Shown here: positions 1 to 12,045 of the stretch, one piece after another
Numbering within the stretch: position 1 is the stretch's first letter
How the letters are laid out: each line of letters starts with the position of its first letter
Source of the DNA: Lathyrus oleraceus
Taxonomy: Eukaryota > Streptophyta > Magnoliopsida > Fabales > Fabaceae
Reading direction: 5' to 3'
DNA length: 64,000 nt
Assembly (NCBI RefSeq): GCF_024323335.1
Contig: NC_066579.1
Location: 253,449,575 to 253,513,574, forward strand
Translations under genes and position numbers: made by a program
Notes under the pieces: generated by a model
Database searches by the model: none
Told to the model about the DNA's origin: nothing
The model's input: only the letters and a program-made list of their open reading frames with translations

Positions 1-2870
1 GAACATCCACAAAGGACTCAGCTGAGGAAGAGATAAATGAGGTATTACCGATTACTGGGTAATAAGCTCAAAGAGACATGCGATCAAAGCACCGGTATAA
101 GGGTGAGAGAACAACACGCGCAGGGATAATGAATATCTAAGACCAATATAAAGGTGAGAGATATCAATCATCCAAAACATCTGAGGGAGACCTAAAAGGG
201 TATATTTCAACTCAGGAAAATCTGACTCCATAGGGGACAAAAGTCATAATAGGGAGCAGAGGGAAGGAACACCAGGGATACCGGTTACTGGGCATATAAT
301 AGGTGGCCAACCAGGCGTGAATTGGGGAATATTTCCAAAACACTCATCATCCGAAAGGAGGGCTAGAAAAGCAAACTCGATTACAAGATGGGCATTCGAT
401 TCCATAAGGAAATACGAATCTTATTCGACTGGGGAAGAGAAAGACTTCGACTGAAGAGCGCATGAGATATATTATCTCTTACTGTTAGATCGTAGATAAC
501 ATACTCGCATGGAAGATGATCCACAACCAGTTACTGGGTTAATAAAGGATAAATCGACCGAAAAGAAAGGACATCGGGATACTGACTACTGGGTATAACA
601 TGATGACTAGCCAAAAGGGGAGAAACGATCATTACCAAACAACGGGTAAATGAAAGATGACCCGCTGGGGATACATTGACAAAAGCAACGATCCAGGGAG
701 ATATATCACTGGTTACTGGGTGGTATACTCAAAAAGGTGAAGGAATATCAATACCGAATATTGGATAAAGATAACCAACAAAGAGGGGATTACATTTACC
801 GGTTACTAGATAGAAAACCACAGAAGAGAGTAACCGTCATCTGTTAGGATGAACAAAATCAAGGGTTAACTCTGCAAGAGGACACAATGGGGTTTAAAAC
901 TACCGGTTACTAGGTAGAAAACCACAAAAATAGGACTTACAACTACCGGTTACTAGGTAGAAGGCCACACAACTCCACCAGGGAAAAGATGGATAAATAC
1001 TGATTACTGAGCAATCATTCATTTAAATCTACGGGGAAGTGCAGGGGAAAATAACAAGAGTAGTCAATCTAGGAACAAACTAGAGAGACAAAATGAAACA
1101 AGACTCAACCCAATGAGGATATAACTCAGGGGATTAATTCCATCCCAATACATATTTCGGGAGGAAACTGAAATAATAATCATCCACGAGGACATAACTC
1201 AGTGGGGAGTATGGAAGAAAGGATAAACACTTTCTGCCTATGGGGCTGACTCTATATGGAGAGATCAGACACAAACATCTGCTTAGGGAAACATATATCA
1301 CCAGATAGCAGGAGATAACAAACAAAGATATATGGCAAAGAATGCAATCATGAATATCTGCATGTTAAAATTATGCATGTATATGCGTGGTTTATGTATG
1401 ATTAATGCTGACAAACAGACATATCTAACACAAACAGGTCCAGGAATCAATGGAGAAACATCCGGTACTACATCTCAAAAGAGAAAGCCAGGCCCACTGG
1501 AGAAACATCCTATCTGATGGGACAACAAATACCAGGAAACACCAATCTCCGCAGGGGATAAAGGCCAATGTTGAGGATCAAACAGAGTCACTGCCGGGAA
1601 CAAAGACTATTGCTAGGGGAACAAGCAAGATCACTGGAGATAAGAGACCGCTGTTGGGAATAAGCAAGGGATCACAATCACCAAAGCTGGGGATCTTCTA
1701 ACAGTACGCGGAGATAAAGATAAGATCAAACAAAGAAGAAATCAACTGGGAATCTTATCAGGGGATGATGTGGAATTCTATGGGGAACAACCACCAAACA
1801 AAAACACATCAAACCACATTCACTTCTAACCACAGAAGGAAATATCTCTGCTACGGAGAAGGAGAACCAATCACTCCGCTGGGGAAGGAAATCAACACAT
1901 CTTCCTCGAAGTTCCAACACCAAACTGAAATCAGGCAGGGTCTTAGTTAGGGAGGTTAAACACGGATAAGATCCATCATAGAAACAATTCTACTGGGGAA
2001 ATTATCAAGGAGAGAGATGAAACTCTGTGGGGAATAACCACCAAACAAAAGTTCCAAAAACCATCACATTTCCTCAAACTGCAGGAGAAACCAATCTCTG
2101 CCGAGAAAAAGGGAAACACTGCTCCGTTGGGAATAAGAAAATAAACATTTTCATCACCCGCTCTGCTAAGGGGAGAACTATCCAAGAAGGAGGAAGCAAC
2201 AACAATCAGACTCCTGATCAAGCAACTCTACCGGGGAACAGTTGTTGAGGACTGAAATAGGAACGACATGTAGGCACTCGGCTGGAGATAACCTGTTAAT
2301 GATCAGACTGGGGAAGTCCAAGATGAACAACCCTGCTGAGGATGAATCAAGAGGCAAACCTGCCGGAGATTAATGTAGGTGAATCCACAAGAGATAAGCT
2401 ACAAACCAATTGCTTATGAGGGGAGTTCCTGCTCAATCTGCGGGGAATTTCCACCTGAATGAGGGAATACCAACTTCCTCTAAAAGATAGCATATCAATT
2501 TATCAATCTATAAGGGATTTTAGGTCAATCCACATAAGGGATGACAACCATATAATTGATAACACACATGTTAGATCCAGCCTCATTGGGGGGCTAGAAG
2601 AATAAGACCAAACTCCAGATTCTCAAGGAATCTGAGTGGTGTTATAGATATACCTCTCTAAACAAATCAGGACCGCAACTCCAGACTCTCTAGGGAATTT
2701 GGTGATGCATAATCTTCTTTTGCGCTCGCGGAGGGGACAACCTGAGAGATGATGAAGAGAATACAGATATGCTAGGAATATGAACAAATGTCTTACCCTT
2801 TCAGAGATCATAATATCCTTTGGAGAGCATCGAAGACGTCCCAATTATCCTTTTCAGTATTTGTGAATGT
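1..2870 (-). repeat. Ogre-A 3' UTR of degenerate short repeats
   Basis: No coding potential is recognisable. The plus strand shows dozens of diverged copies of two short motifs. One is like CTACCggttactgGGTAG (for example 44-63, 703-726, 900-917, 943-960), and its two arms are complementary. The other is like ACTCCGCTGGGGAA (for example 1873-1886), which resembles the 3' part of the element's own PBS. Long, fast-evolving 3' UTRs with tandem repeats are known for Ogre elements and have given rise to satellites such as PisTR-A in pea. The homologous region of Ogre-B is 25866-29850. Confidence 0.75.
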
Positions 2871-2977
2871 TCACTTTGTTTAAAAACAATTTATGAAAAT
2901 TTTATTAAAAACAATTATATTTATCAATTAAAACATGCAAACATTTGTTGAACAGAAACAAATAAGAGTACAAAGAA

Positions 2978-3268
2978 TTGGATAAAGGCTCAAATTTATT
3001 TGATGGAATGGTAGTCTGCAAATGGCAAGACTCCATGGATCTTTACAAATTTGAAATTGGTAATATATATTGGAAAATGGCTACATTGAACATAATGACC
3101 ATTTCTCCACCAACTCTGAATCCAATGTATTTGAAGCTTCAGTTGACAATGACTGAGCGAGAATCTTCGACAGACGACGGTTATAGAGCAAAGTCTTGTC
3201 AGGATGCAGTTACTTGCCAAATCCCTAATTTTTGCCTAAATTGCCCCATGATGAGGTACTCAATCTAG
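2978..3268 (+). other. Antisense 96-codon ORF in the Ogre-A post-integrase region
   Basis: An open frame of 96 codons runs opposite to the element, between the hairpin cluster and the 3' UTR. An ORF with the same start, stop and length exists in Ogre-B at 29859-30149. Some Tat elements (Grande, Retand) are known to carry antisense ORFs downstream of integrase, so the position is suggestive. Against coding, roughly 20 or more of the 96 residues differ between the copies and most nucleotide differences change the amino acid. No known domain is recognised. Confidence 0.3.
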
Positions 3269-3386
3269 CGGGATATATATTCATTTTTTTTATGTCTCTA
3301 ACTTTTTCCTGGATCGCCCTTTCGGGTTTTCAATCCACCGAGACGCTCATTTTTGCCTAAGCCGCCCTTTCGGGTTTTCAACTTAG
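3235..3386 (-). other. Triple hairpin cluster downstream of Ogre-A integrase
   Basis: Three tandem stem-loops follow the integrase stop in the element RNA. In plus coordinates the arms are CTAAG 3357-3361 with CTTAG 3382-3386, TGGAT 3310-3314 with ATCCA 3333-3337, and a weaker pair at 3237-3243 with 3262-3268. The first two enclose an inner stem that reads CCCGAAAGGG in the RNA, a GAAA tetraloop on a CCC/GGG stem. Each unit is followed by a conserved linker read as AGGCAAAAA. The same cluster occurs in Ogre-B and, with different stems, in Tat-E. Confidence 0.65.
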
Positions 3387-3406
3387 CGAGCTATTCTGTT
3401 TTTATT

Positions 3407-4460
3407 TTAGGCAAAGTATTTCTTGACTGCATCTGAATTCACAGGACGAGTTAAATCCTCCCCATCCATAGTTGTAAGTATCAAAGCACCGCATGAAAAG
3501 GCTCTCTTAACAACATATGGACCTTCATAGTTTGGAGTCCACTTGCCCCTGGAATCGGGCGCGAAAGACAAGACTTTCTTGAGCACAGGGTCACCTTCTC
3601 GGAACACACGAGGCTTGACCTTCTTACCAAAGGCTTTCTTCATCCTTTGCTGATATAACAGACCATGGCACATGGCAGTCAATCTCTTTTCTTCAATTAA
3701 GTTCAGTTGATCATAACGACTCTGAACCCATTCAGCCTCAGTCAACTTGGCTTCCATCAAGACTCTCATTGATGGGATCTCCACCTTTACTGGGAGCACA
3801 ACCTCCATGCCGTAAACAAGAGAGAAAAGGGTTGCCCCTGTTGAAGTGCGGACAGGTGTACGATATCCATGCAAAGAAAATGGCGGCATCTTGTACATAA
3901 CAACCATCTTTTGGATAATCTTCTTGTTGTTCTTGTTAGCAGCTTCCACAACCCCATTCATCTTGGGTCTATAAGGAGAAGAATTATGATGTGCAATCTT
4001 GAACTCGCTACACAGCTCTTTCATCATCTTGTTGTTCGAGTTAGATCCATTATCAGTAATGATCTTGTCTGGCACACCATAACGACATATGAGTTGATTC
4101 TTGATAAACTTCACAACCACCTGCCTAGTCACGTTCGCATACGACGTCGCTTCAACCCACTTGGTGAAGTAATCAATTGCTACGAGAATAAACCTGTGAC
4201 CGTTGGACGCTTTTGGCTCTATCATGCCAATCATGTCAATTCCTCACATGGAGAAAGGCCATGGTGATGAAATAACATTCATAAGTGTCGGGGGAACATG
4301 AATCTTATCCGCATAAATCTGACACTTATGGAATTTCTTCACATATTTGCAGCAGTCAGACTCCATTGTCAGCCAATAGTAGCCTGCTCTCAACATCTTC
4401 TTTGACATATCATGTCCACGCATCTGAGCAGAACCATGTCAAAATTCCTCTTATAAAGGA
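3407..4460 (-). pseudogene. Ogre-A integrase (broken)
   Basis: This is the integrase of a Ty3/gypsy element, which would insert the cDNA into chromosomes. The catalytic core shows the DMIG start region, the TDNG motif with the second Asp, and the Glu-containing NGVVEAANK stretch. The C-terminal part carries the Tat-type block EGPYVVKRAF and ends at a stop at 3407. Compared with the Ogre-B copy, the tryptophan codon just before the core is TGA, the H2C2 zinc-binding region has lost about 60 bp around 4410-4430, and a short segment is missing near 3890. The frame is continuous with RNase H upstream. It is not functional. Confidence 0.85.
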
Positions 4461-5302
4461 CATCGCCATTGAGGTAGAAACTGCCAGATAATCTCCTCAA
4501 AGTCATTTTTATCTTTAACAGATGCCCCAGGCGGGTAAATCTGACCATGAAAAAAACACTTGATATCAAAATACCATGGCTTATCCTCTTTTACTTCTTC
4601 AACTGCAAATACATGAGCTGGTCTATCCAAGCGCATCACAGTGATATTGGGGACTTCATTCCAGAATTTCACCATAATCATCGAAGCAAGTGTAGCAAGA
4701 GCATCTGCCATCCGATTCTCATCTCGAGGAATATGATGGAAGTCAACCTCAGTAAAGAACGTTGAAATCCTCATCGCATAATCTCTATATGGGATGAGGT
4801 CAGGCTGATTCGTCTCCCATTCACCCTTGATTTGATTAACAACAAGGGCCGAAACACCATAAACATCAAGATGCTTGATCCTAAGATCAATACACTCTTC
4901 CAAACCCATAATACAGGCCTCATATTCCTCCATATTATTCGTGCTTTTGAAAGTTAGCCTTGCTGTAAAAGGAAAATGTGTGCCCTGAGGAGTAATAATC
5001 ACTGCCCCAATACCATTTCCATATTGATTTACAGTGCCATCAAACACCATGCTCCAACGGGAACCAGGCTCTAGTCCTTCATCGAGTGTTCGCTCATTGC
5101 AATCTTTCATCTTCAAATATAGAATCTCCTCATCAGGGAAGTCGTACTGAACTGACTGATAATCCTCAATTTGTTGATGTGCCAAGTGGTCAGCCAACAA
5201 CATTTGCCAATGGGCAATCCTCCCAGCTAAAGCAGGCTTCTCAAAGATATACTTGATCAGATCCATTTTGAATATCAACCAAGTTGTATGCTTTAACATA
5301 TA
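4451..5302 (-). pseudogene. Ogre-A RNase H and connection domain (broken)
   Basis: In the same frame as RT and separated from it by one in-frame stop near 5303. The N-terminal part covers the RT connection (motif KYIFEKPAL). The C-terminal part has RNase H signatures: the MVFDG strand with the first catalytic Asp, then EEYEACIMGLEE, then a VYGVSALVVNQ segment where the usual Asp of GDSA is Val. RNase H removes the RNA strand of the RNA-DNA hybrid during reverse transcription. Loss of that acidic residue and the upstream stop indicate decay. Ogre-B keeps GDSA at the same place. Confidence 0.8.
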
Positions 5303-6733
5303 CTAGCGTAAGCGCTTAGCAGCCCAAGCCAAAGCACAACATGTTTTCTCAAGCATTGAGCATCGAGACTCACAATCAGTGAACTTCTTACTCAGATAGT
5401 AGAGGTCATATTCTTTCTTCCCTGATTCGTCTTGCTGACCAAATACACAACCCATAGAGTCTTCAAGAACAGTCAGATACATAATCAAGGGTCTCCCTTC
5501 CACATGCGGAGACAAAATCGGAGGCTCGGACAGATACTCTTTGATACTGTCAAAGGCCTTCCGGTAATCCTCGGTACAATCATGACGTTGATCTTTCTGG
5601 AAGAGCTTGAATATTGGTGCACATGTGGCAGTCATGTGAGATATAAATCTAGAGATATAATTCAAGCGGCCAAGAAAACCTCGGACTTGCTTCTCAGTAT
5701 TAGGCGCAGGCATCTCTTGTATTGCTTTGACCTTGGCAGGATCAACTTCAATACCACTCTCGCTGACAATAAAGCCCAATAACTTTCCGGAACAGACTCC
5801 AAATGTACACTTGTTAGGATTCAGGCGGAGTTTGTACTTCCTCAAACGCTGAAAAAGCTTCAACAAGTGCCCTACATGTTCAACTTCCGTTCTTGACTTT
5901 GCAATCATATCATCAACATATACCTCGATCTCTTTGTGCATCATATCATGAAACAAGGTAGTCATAGCTCGTTGATACGTGGCTTTGGCGTTCTTCAAAC
6001 TGAAGGGCATCACTCGATAACAGAATGTTCCCCAAGGTGCAATGAATGTTGCCTTCTCCATATCCTCGGGTGCCATCTTAATCTGATTATATCCGGAAAA
6101 TCCGTCCATAAATGATAAGACATTGAATTTAGTTGTATTGTCTACCAACATATCAATATGTGGTAGAGGAAAATCATCTTTCGGACTAGCTTTATTCAAG
6201 TCTCTATAGTCCACACACATTCAGACTTTTCCATCTTTTTAGGCACGGGCACAATATTGGCCACCCATTGAGGATATGTAGAAGTCACCAGAAACCCCAC
6301 ATCAATTTGCTTATGAACTTCTTCTTTAATCTTCACTGCCATATCAGGATGAGTTCTTCTGAGCTTCTGCTTTACAGGCATGCACTCAGGCTTCAACGGA
6401 AGGAAATGTTGCACGATATCAGTATCCAGACCAGGCATGTCTTCATACGACCAGGCAAAGACGTCGGCATATTCTCGTAGCAACTCAATCAACCCCTTCT
6501 TCACAGATTCTTCCAGGAGTGCCCCAATCTTCACCTCACGAACACAATCTCCAGACCCCAAGTTGACTGTTTCCAGATTCTCAAGATGTGGCGGAATGAT
6601 CTTCTCTTCGTGCTCAAGCATACGGGTTATCTCATCAGGAATCTCTTCAACATCATCTTCTTCGGCCTCAAATACAGGGAACTCAAAGTTGGGAGATGGT
6701 CTTGGATCATTATTTTCAATGGGTTTGATCAAC
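5303..6733 (-). pseudogene. Ogre-A reverse transcriptase exon (broken)
   Basis: The second exon of the split Ogre pol starts after a splice acceptor at 6734-6735. The first part (6196-6732) is the acidic linker and RT N-terminus with the FAWSYEDMPG block. A one-base shift near 6200-6220 moves to the frame 5303-6220, which holds the fingers and palm: MCVDYRDLNKA, then FMDGFSGYNQI with the first catalytic Asp, then VYVDDMI, the YVDD active site. The thumb motif GFLGRLNYISRFI follows. RT copies the element RNA into DNA in the virus-like particle. The catalytic residues survive but the reading frame does not. Confidence 0.88.
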
Positions 6734-6960
6734 CTGCATAATGATTTTGGTTATAAAAGAGATTTTAGAATTCAAACAAGGCAAATTATTATGTAGATGA
6801 AAAGATTGATTGTATTTTATTTTTTAGGGTTTTATGCGATCACCAATTTCATGCAAAAAAGCAAAAAGTGAAAATAAGTTGGAAAAACAAACATTTAACA
6901 TGAATTTATTGAATGAATATCATTGTATTTATGTGCCAACAATGTCATCACTTCTCCTTT
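6734..6960 (-). other. Probable Ogre-A intron between protease and RT
   Basis: The RT exon is preceded on the minus strand by TTATGCAG followed by GTTGATC, a good 3' splice site. The upstream sequence is AT-rich and non-coding, and protease coding ends near 6950-7000. An intron at this place is an established feature of Ogre elements. The 5' splice site is not clear in this copy: the position that is AAGGTG in Tat-E looks mutated, so the upstream boundary is approximate. Confidence 0.6.
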
Positions 6961-7955
6961 TGGCATAGGAGAAGGGTTTTTAAACAAAAATGAACATTAC
7001 GTGACTTATGGACAACTGTTGGAACATCAATAACGATCCAGTTACTGCAGACCCCTCCAGGGATGACAAAGTTGCCAGAATCTTCCTCTGCATCATCCTC
7101 CACAACAACAACAGCTTCCTGGTCTTCGACCGTGTGGATGAAACCACCACTCTGAAACAGACCGAGCTCGTTGAAAGTGCTCGAAGAATACCCTATGCCA
7201 ACCCGGGATTTATTGCCTTCCATCTTGATCATTTATCCTAAACCAGTAGTTGCGCCATGCTCAATGGCCAACTTCGCATCATTGTAGGATGCAAATGAAG
7301 AAGTTCCTTTCTTAGAAGGTTCAGCAATAGACAAGGCTTGGAACAGAGTCCCATCCTCCTCCTCAGCATCAATGTAAGGAAAGGAAGATAGATGACTAAC
7401 CAAGAGAGCCTTCTCTCCCCCTACTACCACCAACTTTTTGTTCTTAACGAACTTCAACTTTTGGTGTAGGGTGGATGTCACGGCGCCTGCCTCGTGAATC
7501 CATGGTCTACCTAACAAACAGCTATATGATGGGTGGATATCCATGACCTGAAAAGTGATATGGAAATAACTAGGTCCTATCTTGATTGGGAGTTCAACCT
7601 CGCCAATCACTGTCTTGCTGGATCCATCAAAAGCTTTGACGACCACTCCACTCTGCCTCATGGGAGGCCCCTGGTATGAAAGTTTGGCCAGAGTGAATTT
7701 TGGCAACACATTCAGCAATGATCCTGTGTCTACCAGCACATTAGACAAGGCATCATCCTTGTAGTTTATGGAGATGTGAAGTGCCAAATTATGGTCTCTT
7801 CCCTCCTCGGGGAGATCAGCATCACAGAAACTCAGACTGTTACAAGCAGTAATGTTTGCAACAATGCTATCAAATTGCTCTATTGTGACGTCATGGTCTA
7901 CATACGCCACATCTAACACCTTCTGCAGAGCTTCACGATATGGCTCAGAGTTCAT
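6948..7955 (-). pseudogene. Ogre-A aspartic protease (broken)
   Basis: A retropepsin-like aspartic protease that would cut the Gag-Pol polyprotein. The active site LVDTGSLLNVLP is visible, followed by the Tat-type GEVELPIKIGP strand and the SCLLGRPWIH block with the conserved GRPW motif. A TAA stop near 7233-7235 splits off the C-terminal tail, which continues in the same frame (MIKMEGNKSRVGIGY) to the end of the exon. Homologous to Tat-E 45950-46900, where that stop is absent. Confidence 0.82.
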
Positions 7956-8042
7956 CTACAAAGACAACACTGATATCTTTGAAGGTGTTTGTAGAAGCTG
8001 ATCTACAACATTGTATTCACTCCTCTTGATGAGCCTTAGCAT

Positions 8043-8978
8043 CTAATCACAGTCCTCTTTAATCATGCCATTCTGGCCAGTAAGGACATGAGTTCTAACA
8101 GCAGCGACAGGTCTATTAACAGCAAGTGTCGGATTCGGAGAATTTGAAGAATTCCCAACCGGACGGGTAGCACTATCAGCAGCATCAGCTCTTCTGGTGT
8201 CAGCCTGGGGTTTCGGCGGCGCCGAAAAAACAAGACCACTACGGGTCAAACCAATGACATCAACAATATTCACAACAAAAGTGGAGGGCAGGGGCACCTA
8301 CTTCCCATCTTCTAATGCAACAACATTATAATGATAGGGAACAGCCTTGTTGGAAGAGTATGGAACATGGCCAACTAGCTTAATGATGAGAGAGGAAGAA
8401 GCCTTCTGCTTGCTGCCATCGTATCGGACGACAACAGGCTCAGGTATCCTGAATACAAGGGATATCACATTAACTTCATCCTCGTCACGATTCTGAAGTG
8501 TCTCTATTACACCCTGATCCAACATTTCTTGGATGTCTTTTCTAACTTGACGACATCCTCTCTCATTGACAGTGCAAACATGGCAACTGTCATGTTCATG
8601 CTCGTAATGACTGTATTCACACAACAGTCTGTGCATCTCGACCAGTGATTGTCGGATATGGCTGACATATCAGACCTTGTATTTACCAGGGCAACCCTGA
8701 ACCATGTTAACAACAGATTTCCCATGCTCAGGCAATGGGTTCTTCTTGACGTTAGGACCTACATCCTCGAAAAACAGAATACCACTTCTAACAAGGTCCT
8801 GAACCTTGGTCTTGAGAGGGTAACAGTTCTCCACATCATGTCCGGGAGCACCGGAATGATAAACACAGTGAAGCTCGGGCTTATACCACCACTGAGGGTT
8901 GGTAATTGTAGCAGGTGGGTCACGTGGAGTAATCAATTTCCTTTCAATCAGAGAAGGATAAAGCTTTGCATAAGTCAT
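8043..8978 (-). pseudogene. Ogre-A gag C-terminus and gag-protease linker (broken)
   Basis: Three open pieces (8670-8978, 8298-8636 and 8043-8297) together cover the nucleocapsid-like part. The first holds a zinc-knuckle variant, CVYHSGAPGHDVENC, typical of Tat elements, where Cys and His would bind the element RNA. The rest is a proline- and acid-rich linker to protease, with PIPMTYAKLYPSL-like sequence just upstream. Stops and shifts separate the pieces. The Tat-E homologue is 44877-45900, which is open throughout. Confidence 0.7.
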
Positions 8979-9098
8979 TGGAATAGGATCAAAAGTGACC
9001 CTCTTCCTATCATAGCTTGTACTGGTTTGATTGTTGTTTCGAGGCTGGTAGGCCTACTGTTGAGGAGGGTGTTGTTGTTGCTGATACTATTGATGTTG

Positions 9099-10382
9099 CT
9101 ATTGCTGGTTCTGATTGTGATGCTGATATTGCTGATTCTCTCTGAAAACAGGTGTTATATGAGCCACCTGGTGCTGATTACTGGTTGGACACACAGTCTT
9201 CCTCTTCACAAAGGGTCTTCTAGATTTGATATGGGAGGTCACAACATGTGCCTTACCATCTTTCTTCTTTGTAAACGCCCTATAACGTTTGGTAGAAGAG
9301 CCTTCTTCTCTAGTCAGGCGCCCTTCCCTGACTCCTTCTTCTAGACGCATCCCCATATTCACCATCTCGGTGAAGTCAGAAGGAGCTCTAGCAATCATCT
9401 GCTCATAGTAAAATGAACTCAAGGTCTTCAGAAAGATCTTGGTCATTTCCTTCTCTTCTAGTGGAGGCACGATTTGTGCAGCCAATTCTCGCCACCTCTG
9501 GGCGTACTCCTTAAATGTTTCCTTATCCTTCTGGGACATGGCCCTCAGCTGGTCCCTATCAGGAGCCATATCAACGTTATATTTGTCTTGCCTGACGAAG
9601 GCTTCGCCAAGGTCGTTGAAAAAGCGGATGTTCACACTATCCAGGCCAATGTACCATCTCAAAACGGCACCGGACAGACTGTCCTAGAAGTAGTGGATTA
9701 AGAGTTGATCATTGTCGGTTTGAGTTGACATTTTTCGTGCGTACATAACCAAATGGATGAGCGGGCAAGTGTTTCCTTTGTACTTTTCAAAGTCATGCAC
9801 TTTGAATTTGACAGGAATCTTGACATTAGGAACCAGGCAAAGTTCAGCAGCAGATTTGCCAAAGAGGTCCTTCCCTCTAAGAGTTTTGAGTTCCTTGCGA
9901 AGCTCAAGGAATTGATCGTTCATAGCATCCATTTTCTCATATACGTCTGGGACCTCAGATGGCTTAGAGTGGTAAATGGTGTCATCTACTCTCGGCAAAG
10001 TATGCACGACTGAAGGTGGCACAGCGAGGACCGGGCTAGATGCCGACAGAGAAGCAAAAGTTGGGGCGAGACCCTCTGGGACGAAGTTCGCGGGCATCCC
10101 CTAGGGAAACCCAGATGGCATAGCAGTAAGCGCAAAATGGGCACTAGTAGCAGACACGATAGAGAAAGCAACCTCTGACATGACCGTCCTCTGGGGAGGA
10201 GTTGAAGGCGTTGGAGACGACTGGCTTTGGGTGGCCAAGAAAGACTCCATCAGGGCAGTCAATCTTGTCACTTCCTCCTTCAGTTCTCTGTTCTCTTCTT
10301 CTAGGTGATCCATTAGCTTCGATGAGTTGGCTCTGGTGTAGTATCGGTGCGTCAGCTTGTCTTCAAAATAAATGAAGAACAC
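9099..10382 (-). pseudogene. Ogre-A gag (broken)
   Basis: Capsid-like Gag protein of the retrotrans_gag type. The N-terminal piece (10101-10382) has a coiled-coil heptad region around HLEEENRELKEEV. The next (9684-10097) has the PVKFKVHDFEKYKG and CPLIHLVMYARKM blocks that start the capsid fold. The last (9099-9662) has RWYIGLDS, FKEYAQRWRELAAQ and a basic, glutamine-rich tail. Frames are interrupted near 9665 and 10098. In Tat-E the same protein begins with a similar coiled coil at 43594. Confidence 0.82.
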
Positions 10383-10800
10383 AAAGTTAGACCACTGAAC
10401 AAGAAGCCCTGGAGCAAAACCTGCTTATACACATGATGCATGCAATGCTTGTGCATATGACTTTATTTTTTAATCAGAGGAACTTTAGAGTTCTATTTGC
10501 AAATATTTGGAAAATATTAATCATTTAGACATATATGGAAATAATCATATCAATAATATCTGGAAAAAAATTTACACCAAAGAAGTACAGTCTTGGTAAC
10601 CAAATACAATACAAGAGAGAAGGAAAATGAACATCCTATGGAACCCTAGAAACAATCGTCCAAAGCTCTCGAGACCGGAAGATAAGCTGCACGAAGCCTC
10701 TTCACCTCTCTCTCATAGGCTGCCTCGATATCTGCCTTCTCTTTGGCGAGTCGATCGTACTTCCTCTTCCAAAACCTGGAAGGATGAGGAAGAAGAGAAT
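10383..10800 (-). other. Spacer between Ogre-A ORF1 and gag
   Basis: About 420 bp with no recognisable domain. The minus strand has a GC-rich part next to ORF1 (10640-10800) that may be decayed ORF1 C-terminus and an AT-rich part (10440-10620) upstream of gag. I see no clear promoter or splice signal. Confidence 0.4.
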
Positions 10801-12045
10801 TCACCACATCATCAGCTCGTCGATAACCTGATTCTCCAGAAACTCTATCAACACATCCTTATCTCTAAGCTGCTGAAGTAGCTCCTCTCGCTCACGGATC
10901 CAAGCACGCGAGCGGTCTTCATCTCTCAACGCCTCTACTCCTTGGTCAGGGAGGGTTGAAGGCCCAGCCATAACCATATGTGTAGGTCTTGGATAGTCAT
11001 AAGGCATAAGGTACTCAGAAGCTCTCCTCCTAACCCACAAGGTATAGGGTTCCAAAGTAATACAATTCTTCGGACCAAGCTCTTTCCTTCCCTTCCTATG
11101 AATCTTGCGCCAAGCGCGGACCATCCTGCCTTTCAAGTTTTGGGGATCTTTACCCTCTTGAAAGAACACACCTTCTAACAGAATGTTATTAGGTTTATCC
11201 TTTAAGGGGAACCCAAGCTGACCACGTGCTAAAATAGGGTTGTAGTTAATCCCACCACATGTACCAAGAAGAGGCACATTGGAGAATTCACCACAAGAAT
11301 CAATAATCTGCACACCATCATATACACGGCTATACCAAAAGATATCATCATTAGTGAGAGACATAAGTCTCGTGGACCACCGTAGACATCCTTTGTTCTC
11401 CTTGAAGGAGACCTTCTATGGCAAGCGCGAAATAAACCACTTGTACAACAGAGGCAAACAACACACAATGGTACCACCACCCTTTGCATTCCTCATATGC
11501 AAAGAGAAATAAGTGTCACCCAACATAGTAGGAACGAGATTAAGAGTAGAGAAAATCCTAATAGCGTTCACATCCACAAACTCGTCAATGTTGGGGAATA
11601 ACACTAGCCCATAGATGAGAAGTACAAATATGGCCTCAAAGGTGTCCTCACTCATGGCCTTCCCATACATAGTAGCTTGAGCAATGAGGAAATCTGATGG
11701 GAGACCTTGAATTCCACCTTTGGTAGTCATATGAGCACCAACAAAAGATTCATCTATATGCAACAAATTTGCAATCTCTTGAGAAGTAGGGACTCTCTCC
11801 AAGCCACTGAACGACAACTGATCTAGAATAGGTATACCCACAAGATAGGCATACTCCTCAAGCGTAGGCAAAAGCTGGAAATCTGGAAATGTGAAGCAAC
11901 GGTACAAGGGATTATAGAATTGCACCAATACACTCATCAGACCTTCATCCACCTGAGTAGCAAGAATAGGCAGAAGCTTCCCATTACGAGCCTTGAACTC
12001 CAAGGGATCTAATACATAGGATGTCAAACTCCTTAACTCTTTCAA
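10801..12045 (-). pseudogene. Ogre-A ORF1 (extra ORF upstream of gag, broken)
   Basis: Two open pieces, 11416-12045 and 10801-11364, in different frames. The first carries the conserved LPTLEEYAYLVGIP block and FLIAQATMYGKAM, resembling the plant mobile domain type found in the ORF1 of Ogre elements and in many plant transposon-derived proteins. The second ends in a charged helical region (REREELLQQLRDKD). The function of ORF1 is unknown. Its presence upstream of gag is the main criterion that separates Ogre from other Tat elements. A frame break lies near 11365-11415. Ogre-B has lost it. Confidence 0.75.
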
